Source: Pseudomonas sp. 21
Lineage (GTDB): Bacteria; Pseudomonadota; Gammaproteobacteria; Pseudomonadales; Pseudomonadaceae
Assembly (NCBI RefSeq): GCF_000955805.1
Contig: NZ_JYOA01000004.1
Coordinates: forward strand, 1-64,000
Length of the DNA: 64,000 nucleotides
Direction of reading: 5' to 3'
The position numbers were made by a program, and so were the translations under genes. Below the pieces are notes generated by a model, which was not told where the DNA came from, did no database searches, and saw only the letters and a list, made by a program, of their open reading frames with translations. Shown one piece after another: positions 51,368 to 59,453 of this stretch. The first letter of the stretch is position 1. Each line of letters opens with the position of its first letter.

Positions 51368-53446
51368 ATGAAGCGATTTTTGCCCCGTACCGCCCTGTTG
51401 TTCATCCTCGGCGCAACTGCCTTTTCCTCGTTCGCGGCGACCACCAGCCCGAACGTCTGGGACGGCCTGCAACCCGACCGGGATCAGGTGATCGCCAGCC
51501 TCAACATCGTTGAGTTGCTCAAGCGCCATCACTACAACAAGCCGCCGCTGAACGACGAGCGCTCGGCGAAAATCTATGACAGCTACCTGAAGACTCTCGA
51601 CCCGGCGCGCATGTACTTCACCGCCGCCGACATCGACCAGTTCGCGCCCTGGCGCACCCAGTTCGACGACTTCCTGAAAAGCGGCGAACTGGAGCCCGGC
51701 TTCACCATCTACAAGCGTCACCTCGACCGCCTGAAGGAACGCCTGGACTTCGCCCTGGCCACCCTGAACAAGGGCGTCGACAAGATGGACTTCAAGACCG
51801 ACGAATCGCTGGAGATCGACCGCGAGAAATCGCCCTGGGCCAAGGACAGCGCCGCACTCGACGACCTGTGGCGCAAGAAGGTGAAGGACGAAGTCCTGCG
51901 CCTGAAGATCGCCGGCAAGGACAACAAGGCCATCCAGGAACAGCTGACCAAGCGCTACAAGAACCAGCTGATGCGCCTGGAGCAGACCCGCAGCGAAGAC
52001 ATCTTCCAGGCCTACATCAACGCCTTCGCCCAGACCTACGACCCGCACACCCAGTACCTGTCGCCGGACAGCGCGGAAAACTTCGACATCAACATGAGCC
52101 TCTCGCTGGAAGGCATCGGCGCCGTACTGCAGAGCGACAACGACTACGTGAAGGTCGTGCGCCTGGTACCGGCCGGCCCCGCCGAGAAGAGCAAGCAGAT
52201 CGCCACCTCCGACAAGATCATCGGCGTCGCCCAGGGCAAGGGCGAGATGGTCGACGTGGTCGGCTGGCGCCTGGATGAAGTGGTCAAGCTGATCCGCGGC
52301 CCGAAAGGCTCGCAGGTCCGCCTGGAAGTGATCCCGTCGACCAACGCGCCAAACGACCAGACCAGCAAGATCGTCACCATCACCCGTGAGGCGGTGAAGC
52401 TGGAAGACCAGGCAGCGAAGAAGTCGGAAATCACCATCGACCACGAAGGCAAGAACTACAAGCTGGGCATCATCGACGTGCCCGCGTTCTACCTCGACTT
52501 CAAGGCCTATCGCGCTGGCGACCCGGACTACAAGTCCACCACCCGCGACGTGAAGAAGCTCATCGCCGAGCTGCAGAAGGACAAGGTCGACGGCATCGTC
52601 ATCGACCTGCGCAACAACGGCGGCGGCTCCCTCCAGGAAGCCACCGAGCTGACCGGCCTGTTCATCGACCAGGGCCCGACCGTGCTGGTACGCAACAGCG
52701 ACGGCCGTGTCGACGTGCTCAACGATGACGAAGGCAAGGCGTTCTACACCGGCCCGATGACCGTGCTGGTCAACCGCCTGTCCGCCTCGGCTTCGGAGAT
52801 CTTCGCTGGCGCCATGCAGGACTACCACCGCGCGCTCATCGTCGGCGGCCAGACCTTCGGCAAGGGCACCGTGCAGACCATCCAGCCGCTCAACCACGGC
52901 GAGCTGAAGCTGACCCTGGCCAAGTTCTACCGCGTATCCGGCCAGAGCACCCAGCACCAGGGCGTGATCCCGGACATCGCCTACCCGTCCATCGTCGACG
53001 ACAAGGAAATCGGCGAGAGCGCCCTGCCCGACTCCATGCCGTGGGACACCATCAAGCCCGCGCTGAAGGCCCAGGCCGATCCGTTCAAGCCGTTCCTCGA
53101 CCAGTTGCGCACCCGTCATGACGCGCGCACCGAGCACAACGCGGACTTCGTCTATGCCCGCGAGCGTCTCGCCCTGGCCCAGGAGCTGATGAAGGAAAAG
53201 ACCGTCAGCCTCAACGAAGCCAAGCGTCGCGCCCAGCAGACCAGCATCGAGAACCGCCAGCTGGCCATGGAGAATGCCCTGCGCAAATCCAAGGGCCAGG
53301 AGCCGCTCAAGGAGCTGAAGAAGGAAGACGAGAACGCCCTGCCGGAAGAGGACAAGACCAAGCCGCAGGACGACGCCTACCTCACCGAGTCCGGGCACAT
53401 CCTGATCGACTACCTGAATCTGGACTCCCAGGTCGCCAAACACTGA
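51368..53446 (+). CDS. prc: Tail-specific periplasmic protease Prc/Tsp
   Basis: 692 aa with a signal peptide (MKRFLPRTALLFILGATAFSSFAA). Domains: N-terminal helical domain, PDZ (about 235-320; INMSLSLEGIGAVLQSDNDYVKVVRLVPAGPA), S41 catalytic domain with Ser474-Lys499 dyad (NRLSASASEIFAGAM and GGQTFGKGTVQ), and a C-terminal DUF3340-type region. In P. aeruginosa (AlgO, PA3257) it degrades periplasmic substrates including mutant MucA. ATG at 51368 is chosen over 51335, which overlaps the TAATAT -10-like hexamer. Followed by a terminator. Confidence 0.95.
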   Translation: MKRFLPRTALLFILGATAFSSFAATTSPNVWDGLQPDRDQVIASLNIVELLKRHHYNKPPLNDERSAKIYDSYLKTLDPARMYFTAADIDQFAPWRTQFDDFLKSGELEPGFTIYKRHLDRLKERLDFALATLNKGVDKMDFKTDESLEIDREKSPWAKDSAALDDLWRKKVKDEVLRLKIAGKDNKAIQEQLTKRYKNQLMRLEQTRSEDIFQAYINAFAQTYDPHTQYLSPDSAENFDINMSLSLEGIGAVLQSDNDYVKVVRLVPAGPAEKSKQIATSDKIIGVAQGKGEMVDVVGWRLDEVVKLIRGPKGSQVRLEVIPSTNAPNDQTSKIVTITREAVKLEDQAAKKSEITIDHEGKNYKLGIIDVPAFYLDFKAYRAGDPDYKSTTRDVKKLIAELQKDKVDGIVIDLRNNGGGSLQEATELTGLFIDQGPTVLVRNSDGRVDVLNDDEGKAFYTGPMTVLVNRLSASASEIFAGAMQDYHRALIVGGQTFGKGTVQTIQPLNHGELKLTLAKFYRVSGQSTQHQGVIPDIAYPSIVDDKEIGESALPDSMPWDTIKPALKAQADPFKPFLDQLRTRHDARTEHNADFVYARERLALAQELMKEKTVSLNEAKRRAQQTSIENRQLAMENALRKSKGQEPLKELKKEDENALPEEDKTKPQDDAYLTESGHILIDYLNLDSQVAKH

Positions 53447-53488
53447 TCGGATGTAATCAAACAGTCATGACGCTGTCGTGAAATGCAC

Positions 53489-53518
53489 AGGGCCGGGAAA
53501 CCGGCCCTTTTGCTTTTT
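53489..53518 (+). terminator. Terminator after prc
   Basis: AGGGCCGG, loop GAAA, CCGGCCCT, then TTTGCTTTTT; 42 bases after the prc stop. Confidence 0.85.
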
Positions 53519-53537
53519 ACAGCCACCGAGAACCGTC

Positions 53538-55286
53538 ATGACCGTCACCGAGCAGTTGAGCGCACTGGATCAGATCCTCGCTCACGGCGACCTGCACTGC
53601 CTGTTCCAGCCCATCCTGTCGCTTTCGGAAAGGCGTCTGGTGGGCTACGAAGCCCTCACCCGCGGCCCGTCCAATGGCCCCCTGCACTCGCCCCTGCCGC
53701 TGTTCAGCATCGCCCGCAGCAGCGGCCGTCTCAGCCAGCTCGAATTGCTGTGTCGGCGCAAGGCCTGCGCACGCTTCCGCGACCTGAAACTCGAGGGCAA
53801 GCTGTTCCTTAACGTGTCCCCGGAATCCCTCCTGGAGCCGACCCACCAGCCCGGCCGCACGTTGCAGTTGCTGCAGACCTTCGGCATCTCGCCCAGCGAC
53901 GTGGTGATCGAACTGACCGAGCAGACGCCCATCGAGGACTTCACCCTCCTCGACACCGCGCTGCACCACTACCGTGCCATGGGCTTCTCCATCGCGCTGG
54001 ACGATCTGGGAGCCGGCTATTCCAGCCTGCGCCTGTGGTCCGAGCTACGCCCCGACTACGTGAAGATCGACCGCCACTTCATCGAAGGTATCCACCTGGA
54101 CGCGGTGAAGCGCGAGTTCGTCGGCTCGATCCTGAAGATGGCCCACGCCTCCCGCGCCCAGGTGATCGCCGAAGGCATCGAGATTCCGGAAGAGCTGGCC
54201 GTGCTCTCGGAGATGGGCGTGGACCTGGTGCAGGGCTACCTGCTCGGCCGCCCCAACGAGACGCCTCCGCGTGACGCCCGCGCCCTGCTGCCGGAAGTCG
54301 ACAACGCCGGCACGCTGCTCGCCGAGGATCAATCCGACCTCGAACCGCTACTGCTGGAACAACCGGCCGTGCGCGACAGCACGCCTATCGGCGATGTGCT
54401 GGAAGCCTTCCGTGCCCAGGCCAACCTCAACTCCCTGGCAGTGCTGGACCGCGACGACCAGCCGGTGGGTATCGTCCACCGGCACGCACTGTCCGACGCC
54501 CTGCTCAAGCCCTTCGCGCCGGAGCTGTATGCGCGCAAGCCGATCAGCCGGTTGATGAGCGATGACTTCCTCGCGGTGGAGCGCAGCCAGACGCTGCAAC
54601 AGGTCAGCCGCCTGCTCACCAGCCGCGCGCGGCAGCGCATCGAGGAAGATTTCATCATCACCCTGAACGGCCGCTACCTTGGCCTGGGCCGGGTGATCGA
54701 CGTACTCAAGCTGATCACCGAGCAGAAGATCCGCCAGGCTCGCCACGCCAACCCGCTGACCCTGCTGCCGGGCAACGTGCCCATCCAGCAGTGCCTGTCG
54801 CGACTGCTGCAACAAGGCCGCGAGGCCGTGGTGTGCTACGTCGACATCGATAGCTTCAAACCCTTCAACGATCTCTACGGCTATGCGCGCGGCGATGAAG
54901 TGCTGCTCTGCCTCGCGCAGTGCCTGGGCGAGCGCGTGGACCCGACGCGGGACTTCGTCGGCCACATCGGCGGCGACGACTTCATGCTGGTGCTGGGGAC
55001 GCAGGACTGGCGCGAGCGCCTCAACCACCTGCTGGAGGATTTCCAGGGACAGTGCCGGCGTTTCTACAGCCGCGAGCACCTGGACGCGGGCTGCTTCGTC
55101 GCGCACAACCGCCAGGGGCGGCGCGAGGAATATCCACTGCTGTCACTGTCGATTGGCGTGGTGCACGTGAAGAGTGGCGCCGGGCAGCGCCTGGATGCCA
55201 GCCAGTTGGCTGGGCTGGCCTCGGAGGCCAAGCGTCACGCGAAGAACATGCCTGGCTACAGCGTGCACATCCTCACGGCCGAATGA
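53538..55286 (+). CDS. EAL-CBS-GGDEF cyclic-di-GMP protein
   Basis: 582 aa, cytoplasmic, no membrane segments. Order is unusual but known in Pseudomonas: N-terminal EAL (about 10-260; Glu38-Ala-Leu in GYEALTRG, catalytic-site stretches IELTEQTPIEDF, ALDDLGAGYSS, DYVKIDRHFI and AEGIEIPEEL), a CBS pair (about 285-400), and a GGDEF domain (about 425-580) whose signature reads GGDDF at 478-482. The EAL domain keeps its metal and catalytic residues and is probably an active phosphodiesterase. The GGDDF variant may be weakly active or regulatory. CBS domains suggest control by adenine nucleotides. PAO1 PA3258 from memory. Confidence 0.92.
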   Translation: MTVTEQLSALDQILAHGDLHCLFQPILSLSERRLVGYEALTRGPSNGPLHSPLPLFSIARSSGRLSQLELLCRRKACARFRDLKLEGKLFLNVSPESLLEPTHQPGRTLQLLQTFGISPSDVVIELTEQTPIEDFTLLDTALHHYRAMGFSIALDDLGAGYSSLRLWSELRPDYVKIDRHFIEGIHLDAVKREFVGSILKMAHASRAQVIAEGIEIPEELAVLSEMGVDLVQGYLLGRPNETPPRDARALLPEVDNAGTLLAEDQSDLEPLLLEQPAVRDSTPIGDVLEAFRAQANLNSLAVLDRDDQPVGIVHRHALSDALLKPFAPELYARKPISRLMSDDFLAVERSQTLQQVSRLLTSRARQRIEEDFIITLNGRYLGLGRVIDVLKLITEQKIRQARHANPLTLLPGNVPIQQCLSRLLQQGREAVVCYVDIDSFKPFNDLYGYARGDEVLLCLAQCLGERVDPTRDFVGHIGGDDFMLVLGTQDWRERLNHLLEDFQGQCRRFYSREHLDAGCFVAHNRQGRREEYPLLSLSIGVVHVKSGAGQRLDASQLAGLASEAKRHAKNMPGYSVHILTAE

Positions 55287-55287
55287 A

Positions 55288-55773
55288 TCAGAGGCCCAGC
55301 TGGCGAGCGCGCGCTTCGTAGCGCTCGGCCTGGGCTTCATCGGGTTCCAGGCCGGGGCCGCCGCTGCGATACAGCTCGCCGAGCTTGCGCGCCGCCAGCG
55401 GGTGGCCCGCCTCGGCTGCCTGGCCCCAGTAGCGCGCGGCTTCCTGCGCATCACCGGCATGGCGGGTATCGCCCTTGAGCGCTTGCACGCCCAGCTGGTA
55501 CGCCGCCTTGTGGTCGCCAGCGGTGGCGGCCAGGCGCAACAGGCGCAGGCCTTCCTCGCGGGCGCCGAAGCCCTGGCCGCGGAACAGCAGCAGGTGGCCG
55601 TAGAAGCTCTGTGCAGCAACGTCCCCAAGAGCTGCCATGCGCGAAAACTGGCCCTGCATCCAGGCCCAGGAACGCGGCTGGCGAACCATCCACGGCCAGC
55701 CCATCAGGCGTCGCGCCACGGCGTAACTCAACCGCGCACGCAGCCGCCAGAACAGCTCGCGGGGTGTCGCCAC
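55288..55773 (-). CDS. Sel1-like repeat protein
   Basis: 161 aa with Sel1/TPR-like repeats: MAALGDVAAQSFYGHLLLFRGQGFGAREEGLRLLRLAATAGDHKAAYQLGVQAL and DAQEAARYWGQAAEAGHPLAARKLGELYRSGG. Such repeats mediate protein contacts. The start is GTG at 55773 (GAGGAA upstream), one base after the stop of the preceding gene on this strand, so it is the last gene of a three-gene unit. There is no signal peptide. Convergent with the EAL-CBS-GGDEF gene with a one-base gap. Confidence 0.78.
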   Translation of the reverse strand: MATPRELFWRLRARLSYAVARRLMGWPWMVRQPRSWAWMQGQFSRMAALGDVAAQSFYGHLLLFRGQGFGAREEGLRLLRLAATAGDHKAAYQLGVQALKGDTRHAGDAQEAARYWGQAAEAGHPLAARKLGELYRSGGPGLEPDEAQAERYEARARQLGL

Positions 55774-55774
55774 G

Positions 55775-56140
55775 TCAGAGTTCCTCGGGATACTCGAACT
55801 CGAAGACGCGCGCGACTTCCGCAGCATGCCAGCCGGCGGCAGCGGGGCCATCCGGTGCGCCGGAGAAGCGGCCCAGGCGCTCGACGTATTCGAAGAAGCC
55901 GGTTCGCGGCAGGCGGCTTGCGCCCTGGCTGATCACCAGCGAGCTGCGCAGCGGACGACCGCTGCGGGCATCCAGCGCGGCCAGATGTTCCAGCGCGGCG
56001 GTCAGCACGGTCATTGCCGGGGTCGGCAGTTGCAGGCGCTCTATCAGCGCGCGGTAGGTGAGCAGATGGCGCTGCCGGCGAGCGTCTTCCAGCTCGCCGA
56101 GCAGGCCTTCCCAATGCTTGCGACTGATCTGCACGCTCAA
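55775..56140 (-). CDS. Hypothetical protein, middle gene of XRE/Sel1 cluster
   Basis: 121 aa, soluble and helical. N-terminal half: ISRKHWEGLLGELEDARRQRHLLTYRALIERLQLPTPAMTVLTAALEHLAALDARSGRPLRSSLVISQGASRLPRTGFFEYVERLGRF, which ends in a motif suggestive of a small alpha/beta domain; I do not recognise the family. The start is probably TTG at 56140, overlapping the upstream stop as TTGA with GGGAG eight bases before it; GTG 56134 is an alternative. Coupled to the XRE gene upstream and the Sel1 gene downstream. Confidence 0.7.
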   Translation of the reverse strand: MSVQISRKHWEGLLGELEDARRQRHLLTYRALIERLQLPTPAMTVLTAALEHLAALDARSGRPLRSSLVISQGASRLPRTGFFEYVERLGRFSGAPDGPAAAGWHAAEVARVFEFEYPEEL

Positions 56141-56454
56141 GAAGCGGACTCCCCAGTGCCCAGGGCACGACGCAGGCCATGCTGGATGGCGTCGCTGGCC
56201 TCGCGCTCGCCGTTCTCGATCAGCTCCAGGTAGGACGGGCTGATACCCACCGAACGCGCCAGCGTTTCGAGGGATAAGCCACGGGCTTCACGCAGTGTTT
56301 TCCAGTCCGGCGATTCGTCGAGGGCCGGCGCGGCAGCCGGTTTGACGATCTGTGCGGCACCACGGCCGGCGGCCGCCAGCAGGGCCTGGTATTCGGCCCA
56401 GGGAACCACGGCGTATTCCGCTTCGCCGTCACGCATGATGACTTGAACGTTCAT
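56137..56454 (-). CDS. XRE-family helix-turn-helix regulator
   Basis: 105 aa. Residues about 1-30 (MNVQVIMRDGEAEYAVVPWAEYQALLAAAG) resemble the N-terminal segment of small antitoxin-like regulators. Residues about 50-100 form a lambda-repressor-type HTH (WKTLREARGLSLETLARSVGISPSYLELIENGEREAS). AAGGAG precedes the ATG. First gene of a three-gene coupled cluster; no toxin family is recognised in the partners. Confidence 0.87.
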   Translation of the reverse strand: MNVQVIMRDGEAEYAVVPWAEYQALLAAAGRGAAQIVKPAAAPALDESPDWKTLREARGLSLETLARSVGISPSYLELIENGEREASDAIQHGLRRALGTGESAS

Positions 56455-56539
56455 GACAACACTCCTTGCAGACGGCCATCTTAACAGCCTGATGCGTGCC
56501 TGTGCCGGCTATACTGCGGACCGCCTCTCGCCACCAGAC

Positions 56540-57298
56540 ATGGGGACCGACTTGCAGCGTTTCCTTCCGTTCTGCCTATGCCTGGCCAGCGCCCTGTGTG
56601 GCGCCGAGGAACTGCGCTGGGGCTATTCGCCAAGCAACGGCATGCCCTACGCAGAAAGTATCGACCATGAATTGGCACCTGGCTTCATTCGCGATCTGGG
56701 CGAAAGCGTCGGACAGCGCCTGGGGCTTGAGGTTCGCTTCGTGGAAACGCCGGACAAGCGCGCCGAACCGGCCCTCGCCCAGGGCGCGATCCATCTGCTG
56801 TGCATCAACAACCCGCAGTGGATGAAGGCGCCAGAGAAGCTGCACTGGTCGCCCAGCCTGTTCGAGGAAGAGGACGCCCTGGCCCAGCGTGCGGACGCAC
56901 CGCGGATGGAGAACCTCGCGCAGCTGCACGATATCCGCATCGGAACCAGCCTGGGCTACGTCTATCCCGCTCCACTGATGCAGGCCTTTGCCGAAGGTCG
57001 GGTGAAGCGCGCCGACGTGCGGGACCTGGATACACGCCTGCACATGCTCGAGGCCGGCCGCCTGGATGCATTGATCGAGATGCGCCGGCCGCTGGAGTAT
57101 CTCCTTGCCCAGCACCACGCATTGCCAGTGGCCATCCACAGCAACAACGTGCAGCACTACTCGATCTACTGCTCGTACGGCCCGGCGTTACCGCTACCGG
57201 CCGAGCGACTGGATGCCGTACTGCAGGCGATGGTCAGTGACGGCTCGATCCAGCGCCTGCTTGGCGAACAGACGGCGCGACTGCGTCAGAGACGCTGA
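56540..57298 (+). CDS. Family 3 solute-binding-domain periplasmic protein
   Basis: 252 aa. A signal peptide (LQRFLPFCLCLASALCGA) precedes a single SBP_bac_3-type domain (EELRWGYSPSNGMPYAESIDHELAPGFIRDLGESVGQRLGLEVRFVETPDKRAEPALAQGAIHLLCINNPQWM). No transporter genes are adjacent, and such orphan proteins in Pseudomonas are often annotated as amino-acid-binding or sensor-like. ATG 56540 is used; TTG 56552 with GGGGA upstream is an equally good alternative. The end overlaps the convergent DUF1232 gene by 13 bp. Confidence 0.78.
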   Translation: MGTDLQRFLPFCLCLASALCGAEELRWGYSPSNGMPYAESIDHELAPGFIRDLGESVGQRLGLEVRFVETPDKRAEPALAQGAIHLLCINNPQWMKAPEKLHWSPSLFEEEDALAQRADAPRMENLAQLHDIRIGTSLGYVYPAPLMQAFAEGRVKRADVRDLDTRLHMLEAGRLDALIEMRRPLEYLLAQHHALPVAIHSNNVQHYSIYCSYGPALPLPAERLDAVLQAMVSDGSIQRLLGEQTARLRQRR

Positions 57299-57711
57299 AT
57301 CGCTTCCGGCGGCGGGAGTTGCTTCAGGGCTTCACGGGTTTCCACGCCCTGCGCATCGCGCCAGACCTTGAAGGCATCGATCTCCGACTGCCAGCGACGG
57401 ATCACCCAGGCCAGCACGGCCAGGTCGTCGAGGAAACCGACGCCCAGCAGCCAGTCGGGCACCAGGTCCACCGGCGAGAGGAAGTACAACAGCGCCGCCA
57501 CCACCGAGACCAGTGCCTGGGAACTGATGCCGCGGTAATCGCCACGCACCCAGGCCACCAGCAACTCCTGCAGCAGCTTCAGATCGGTCTTGGCCAGCTT
57601 GACCCGGCCACTCTTGCGCGACACCGCGAACAGCAGCGCCGGCAATCTCCCACCCGCAATGAAACGGCTGGCGAGCTTCAGGAAACGGTCAAATCCCGGA
57701 GGCTTTTTCAT
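57286..57711 (-). CDS. YkvA family (DUF1232) membrane protein
   Basis: 141 aa. The DUF1232 signature SPVDLVPDWLLGVGFLDDLAVLAWVIR is clear, with one or two hydrophobic segments (VSVVAALLYFLSPVDLVPDW). Function is not established. GAGGTGA precedes the ATG. The upstream spacer holds an inverted pair of DnaA-box-like nonamers. Confidence 0.9.
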   Translation of the reverse strand: MKKPPGFDRFLKLASRFIAGGRLPALLFAVSRKSGRVKLAKTDLKLLQELLVAWVRGDYRGISSQALVSVVAALLYFLSPVDLVPDWLLGVGFLDDLAVLAWVIRRWQSEIDAFKVWRDAQGVETREALKQLPPPEAIQRL

Positions 57712-58034
57712 CGACTCACCTCGATAGGAAGATTCGTACAGAACAGGTTCAGGTTATCCACCTTTCCTGTGGATAACTCTGTTGAAAGCCCCCCCTCGCA
57801 GCGCCCAAACGCCCGAGCCACGAGGGCTGCAGACAGATCGGCGATTTTTTGTTCAGCCCTGTAAATGCGTTAAAAATCATGCAGTTGCGGCTAAGCGATG
57901 GGCTGGTCAATGTCAAGGGGAGGACATTGTTTCATCTGCGTCAAATATGTGCATAAGGGTAACACCGGCCCCAAGGTTACTCCCTTTCAGACCCGGCGGT
58001 CAGCGCAGCGTTCCAGAGCGCTCCCGGCACAAAT
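57712..58034. other. Intergenic spacer, no convincing gene
   Basis: Stretch of 323 bases between the DUF1232 start and the FKBP terminator. Apart from the DnaA-box pair at its left end, it is somewhat AT-richer in the middle (57840-57975) than neighbouring DNA and contains only short, unsupported ORFs. The bidirectional terminator at 58035 could end a plus-strand transcript from here, so a small RNA is possible but not shown. Confidence 0.5.
57753..57777. promoter_or_regulatory. Inverted pair of DnaA-box-like sites
   Basis: GTTATCCAC (57753-57761) and GTGGATAAC (57769-57777) are a perfect 9-bp inverted repeat with seven bases between. The right half contains TGTGGATAA, the exact complement of the consensus DnaA box TTATCCACA; the left is TTATCCACC, one mismatch. 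It is about 45-65 bp upstream of the DUF1232 gene. Confidence 0.55.
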
Positions 58035-58065
58035 GAAAACGCCCCGTGGGTAACGGGGCGTTTTC
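58035..58065. terminator. Terminator of the FKBP gene, bidirectional
   Basis: GAAAACGCCCCGT / ACGGGGCGTTTTC palindrome with flanking A and T runs on either side. It lies about 20 bases downstream of the FKBP stop on the minus strand. Confidence 0.85.
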
Positions 58066-58085
58066 TCTGGTACGAAGGTACTCAG

Positions 58086-58826
58086 TTACTTCTTCGGCTG
58101 TTCCGCCGGAGCTTCTGCTGCTTCGGGCTGGTTCGGGTCCTTGATGGCCAGCAGTTCCAGGTCGAACACCAGGACCGAGTTGGCCGGGATGGTCGGGCTC
58201 GGGCTCTGGGCGCCGTAGGCCAGCTCGCTCGGGATGAAGAGCTTGATCTTCTCGCCGACGTGCATCAGTTGCAGGGCTTCGACCCAACCCGGAATCACGC
58301 CGCCAACCGGCAGGTCGATCGGGCTGCCACGCTGGATGGAGCTGTCGAAGACCGTACCATCGACCAGCTTGCCTTCGTAGTGAACGGTGACGACGTCGGT
58401 CGCCTTGGGCTGGGCGCCGTCGGCTTTCTTCACGACTTCATACTGCAGGCCGGACTTGGTGGTGACCACGCCCTCGCGCTTGCCGTTTTCCTCGAGGAAT
58501 TTCTTGCCGGCTTCCAGCGCCTCGGAATTCTTCTTGGCGACCTGCTCTTCAGCGCGCTTCTGCAGGGCGGTGAAGGCCTCGGTCAGCTCTTCGTCGGTCA
58601 GCTTCTGCTTCTGCTTGCCGACAGCGTCTTCGATACCCAGGGCGACGGCTTTCGAGTCCAGGTCATTCATGCCTTCCTGGGCGAGGCTCTTGCCCATGTT
58701 CAGGCCGATGCCGTAGGAGGCCTTCTGCGCAGGAGTCTTGAGTTCCACTTCGGCGGCCTGTTTGTCGCAGCCCGCGAGAACCAGGCCGACCAGCGCGATC
58801 GCTGCCGCCAACCGATGTTGTTTCAT
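58086..58826 (-). CDS. FKBP-type peptidyl-prolyl isomerase lipoprotein
   Basis: 246 aa. A lipoprotein signal with lipobox LAGC (Cys20) is followed by an FKBP N-terminal dimerisation domain (about 30-130; ASYGIGLNMGKSLAQEGMNDLDSKAVALGIEDAV) and an FKBP_C isomerase domain (about 135-230; VTVHYEGKLVDGTVFDSSIQRGSPIDLPVGGVIPGWVEALQLMHVGEKIKLFIPSELAYG). It is a FkpA/Mip-like periplasmic folding factor. Asp after the lipobox Cys (CDK) would favour inner-membrane retention by the E. coli rule, though Pseudomonas sorting differs. PAO1 PA3262 from memory. Confidence 0.93.
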   Translation of the reverse strand: MKQHRLAAAIALVGLVLAGCDKQAAEVELKTPAQKASYGIGLNMGKSLAQEGMNDLDSKAVALGIEDAVGKQKQKLTDEELTEAFTALQKRAEEQVAKKNSEALEAGKKFLEENGKREGVVTTKSGLQYEVVKKADGAQPKATDVVTVHYEGKLVDGTVFDSSIQRGSPIDLPVGGVIPGWVEALQLMHVGEKIKLFIPSELAYGAQSPSPTIPANSVLVFDLELLAIKDPNQPEAAEAPAEQPKK

Positions 58827-59071
58827 GCTGAATCCTTGTCTTTGCGCCGTCATGGCTGAAGTAATGAAGCCGCGAGCTTATCAGGCGCTCGTGGCCAGTG
58901 GCTATGGGCAATAGGAACCACTGCCGGGGGAGAAGTTCCCACAGCAAACTTATAAGAAAATTAACAGGATAAGTCAGACGGCCAGCACGGAATCGGTGTG
59001 ATCGAAACGGGCAACTTTCGGCGGGAGCTTTTGCGGGGAAGACGTTCGCAGACAGAACGGCAGGCAAAGAA

Positions 59072-59103
59072 AAAGCCCCCAGGCATTGCTGCCTGAGGGC
59101 TTT
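59072..59103 (-). terminator. Terminator of the tRNA operon
   Basis: On the minus strand AAAGCCCTCAGGCA, short loop, TGCCTGGGGGCTTTT, then TCTTTG, directly after tRNA-Asp. The stem carries one mismatch pair. Confidence 0.85.
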
Positions 59104-59110
59104 CGAATTG

Positions 59111-59187
59111 TGGCGCAGCGGACGGGACTCGAACCCGCGACCCCCGGCGTGACAGGCCGGTATTCTAACCGACTGAACTACCGCTGC
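59111..59187 (-). tRNA. tRNA-Asp (anticodon GTC)
   Basis: 77-nt cloverleaf including encoded CCA. The acceptor stem GCAGCGG pairs with CCGCTGC, the anticodon loop reads CTGTCAC (GTC), and the T-loop is GGTTCGAGTCC. Second gene of a two-tRNA unit transcribed from the minus strand, followed by a terminator. Confidence 0.96.
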
Positions 59188-59200
59188 GTCGGACCTCGAG

Positions 59201-59276
59201 TGGTGGGTGATGACGGGATCGAACCGCCGACCCTCTGCTTGTAAGGCAGATGCTCTCCCGGCTGAGCTAATCACCC
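59201..59276 (-). tRNA. tRNA-Val (anticodon TAC)
   Basis: 76-nt cloverleaf including encoded CCA. The acceptor stem GGGTGAT pairs with ATCACCC, the anticodon loop reads CTTACAA (TAC), and the T-loop is GGTTCGATCCC. First gene of the tRNA unit; 13 bases separate it from tRNA-Asp. Confidence 0.96.
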
Positions 59277-59453
59277 TTCGTCTCGAAGTGGGGCGCATTC
59301 TACGGAGGACATTTGCACCTGGCAAGCCCCCGGATAAAAAAAATTTTCAGATGTTCCAAAGGCTTAGATGAAGAGCGCGAATGACGAAACGGGGTTGGCC
59401 TGAACCGCGCCGAACGGAATAATGCATCCTTTGTGTCCAGGAGTTAGCCCCTC

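Noticed and set aside
56137..56454. Classical toxin-antitoxin pair with the XRE gene as antitoxin
   Set aside because: Neither downstream protein matches a toxin family I recognise; kept only as a finding to test.
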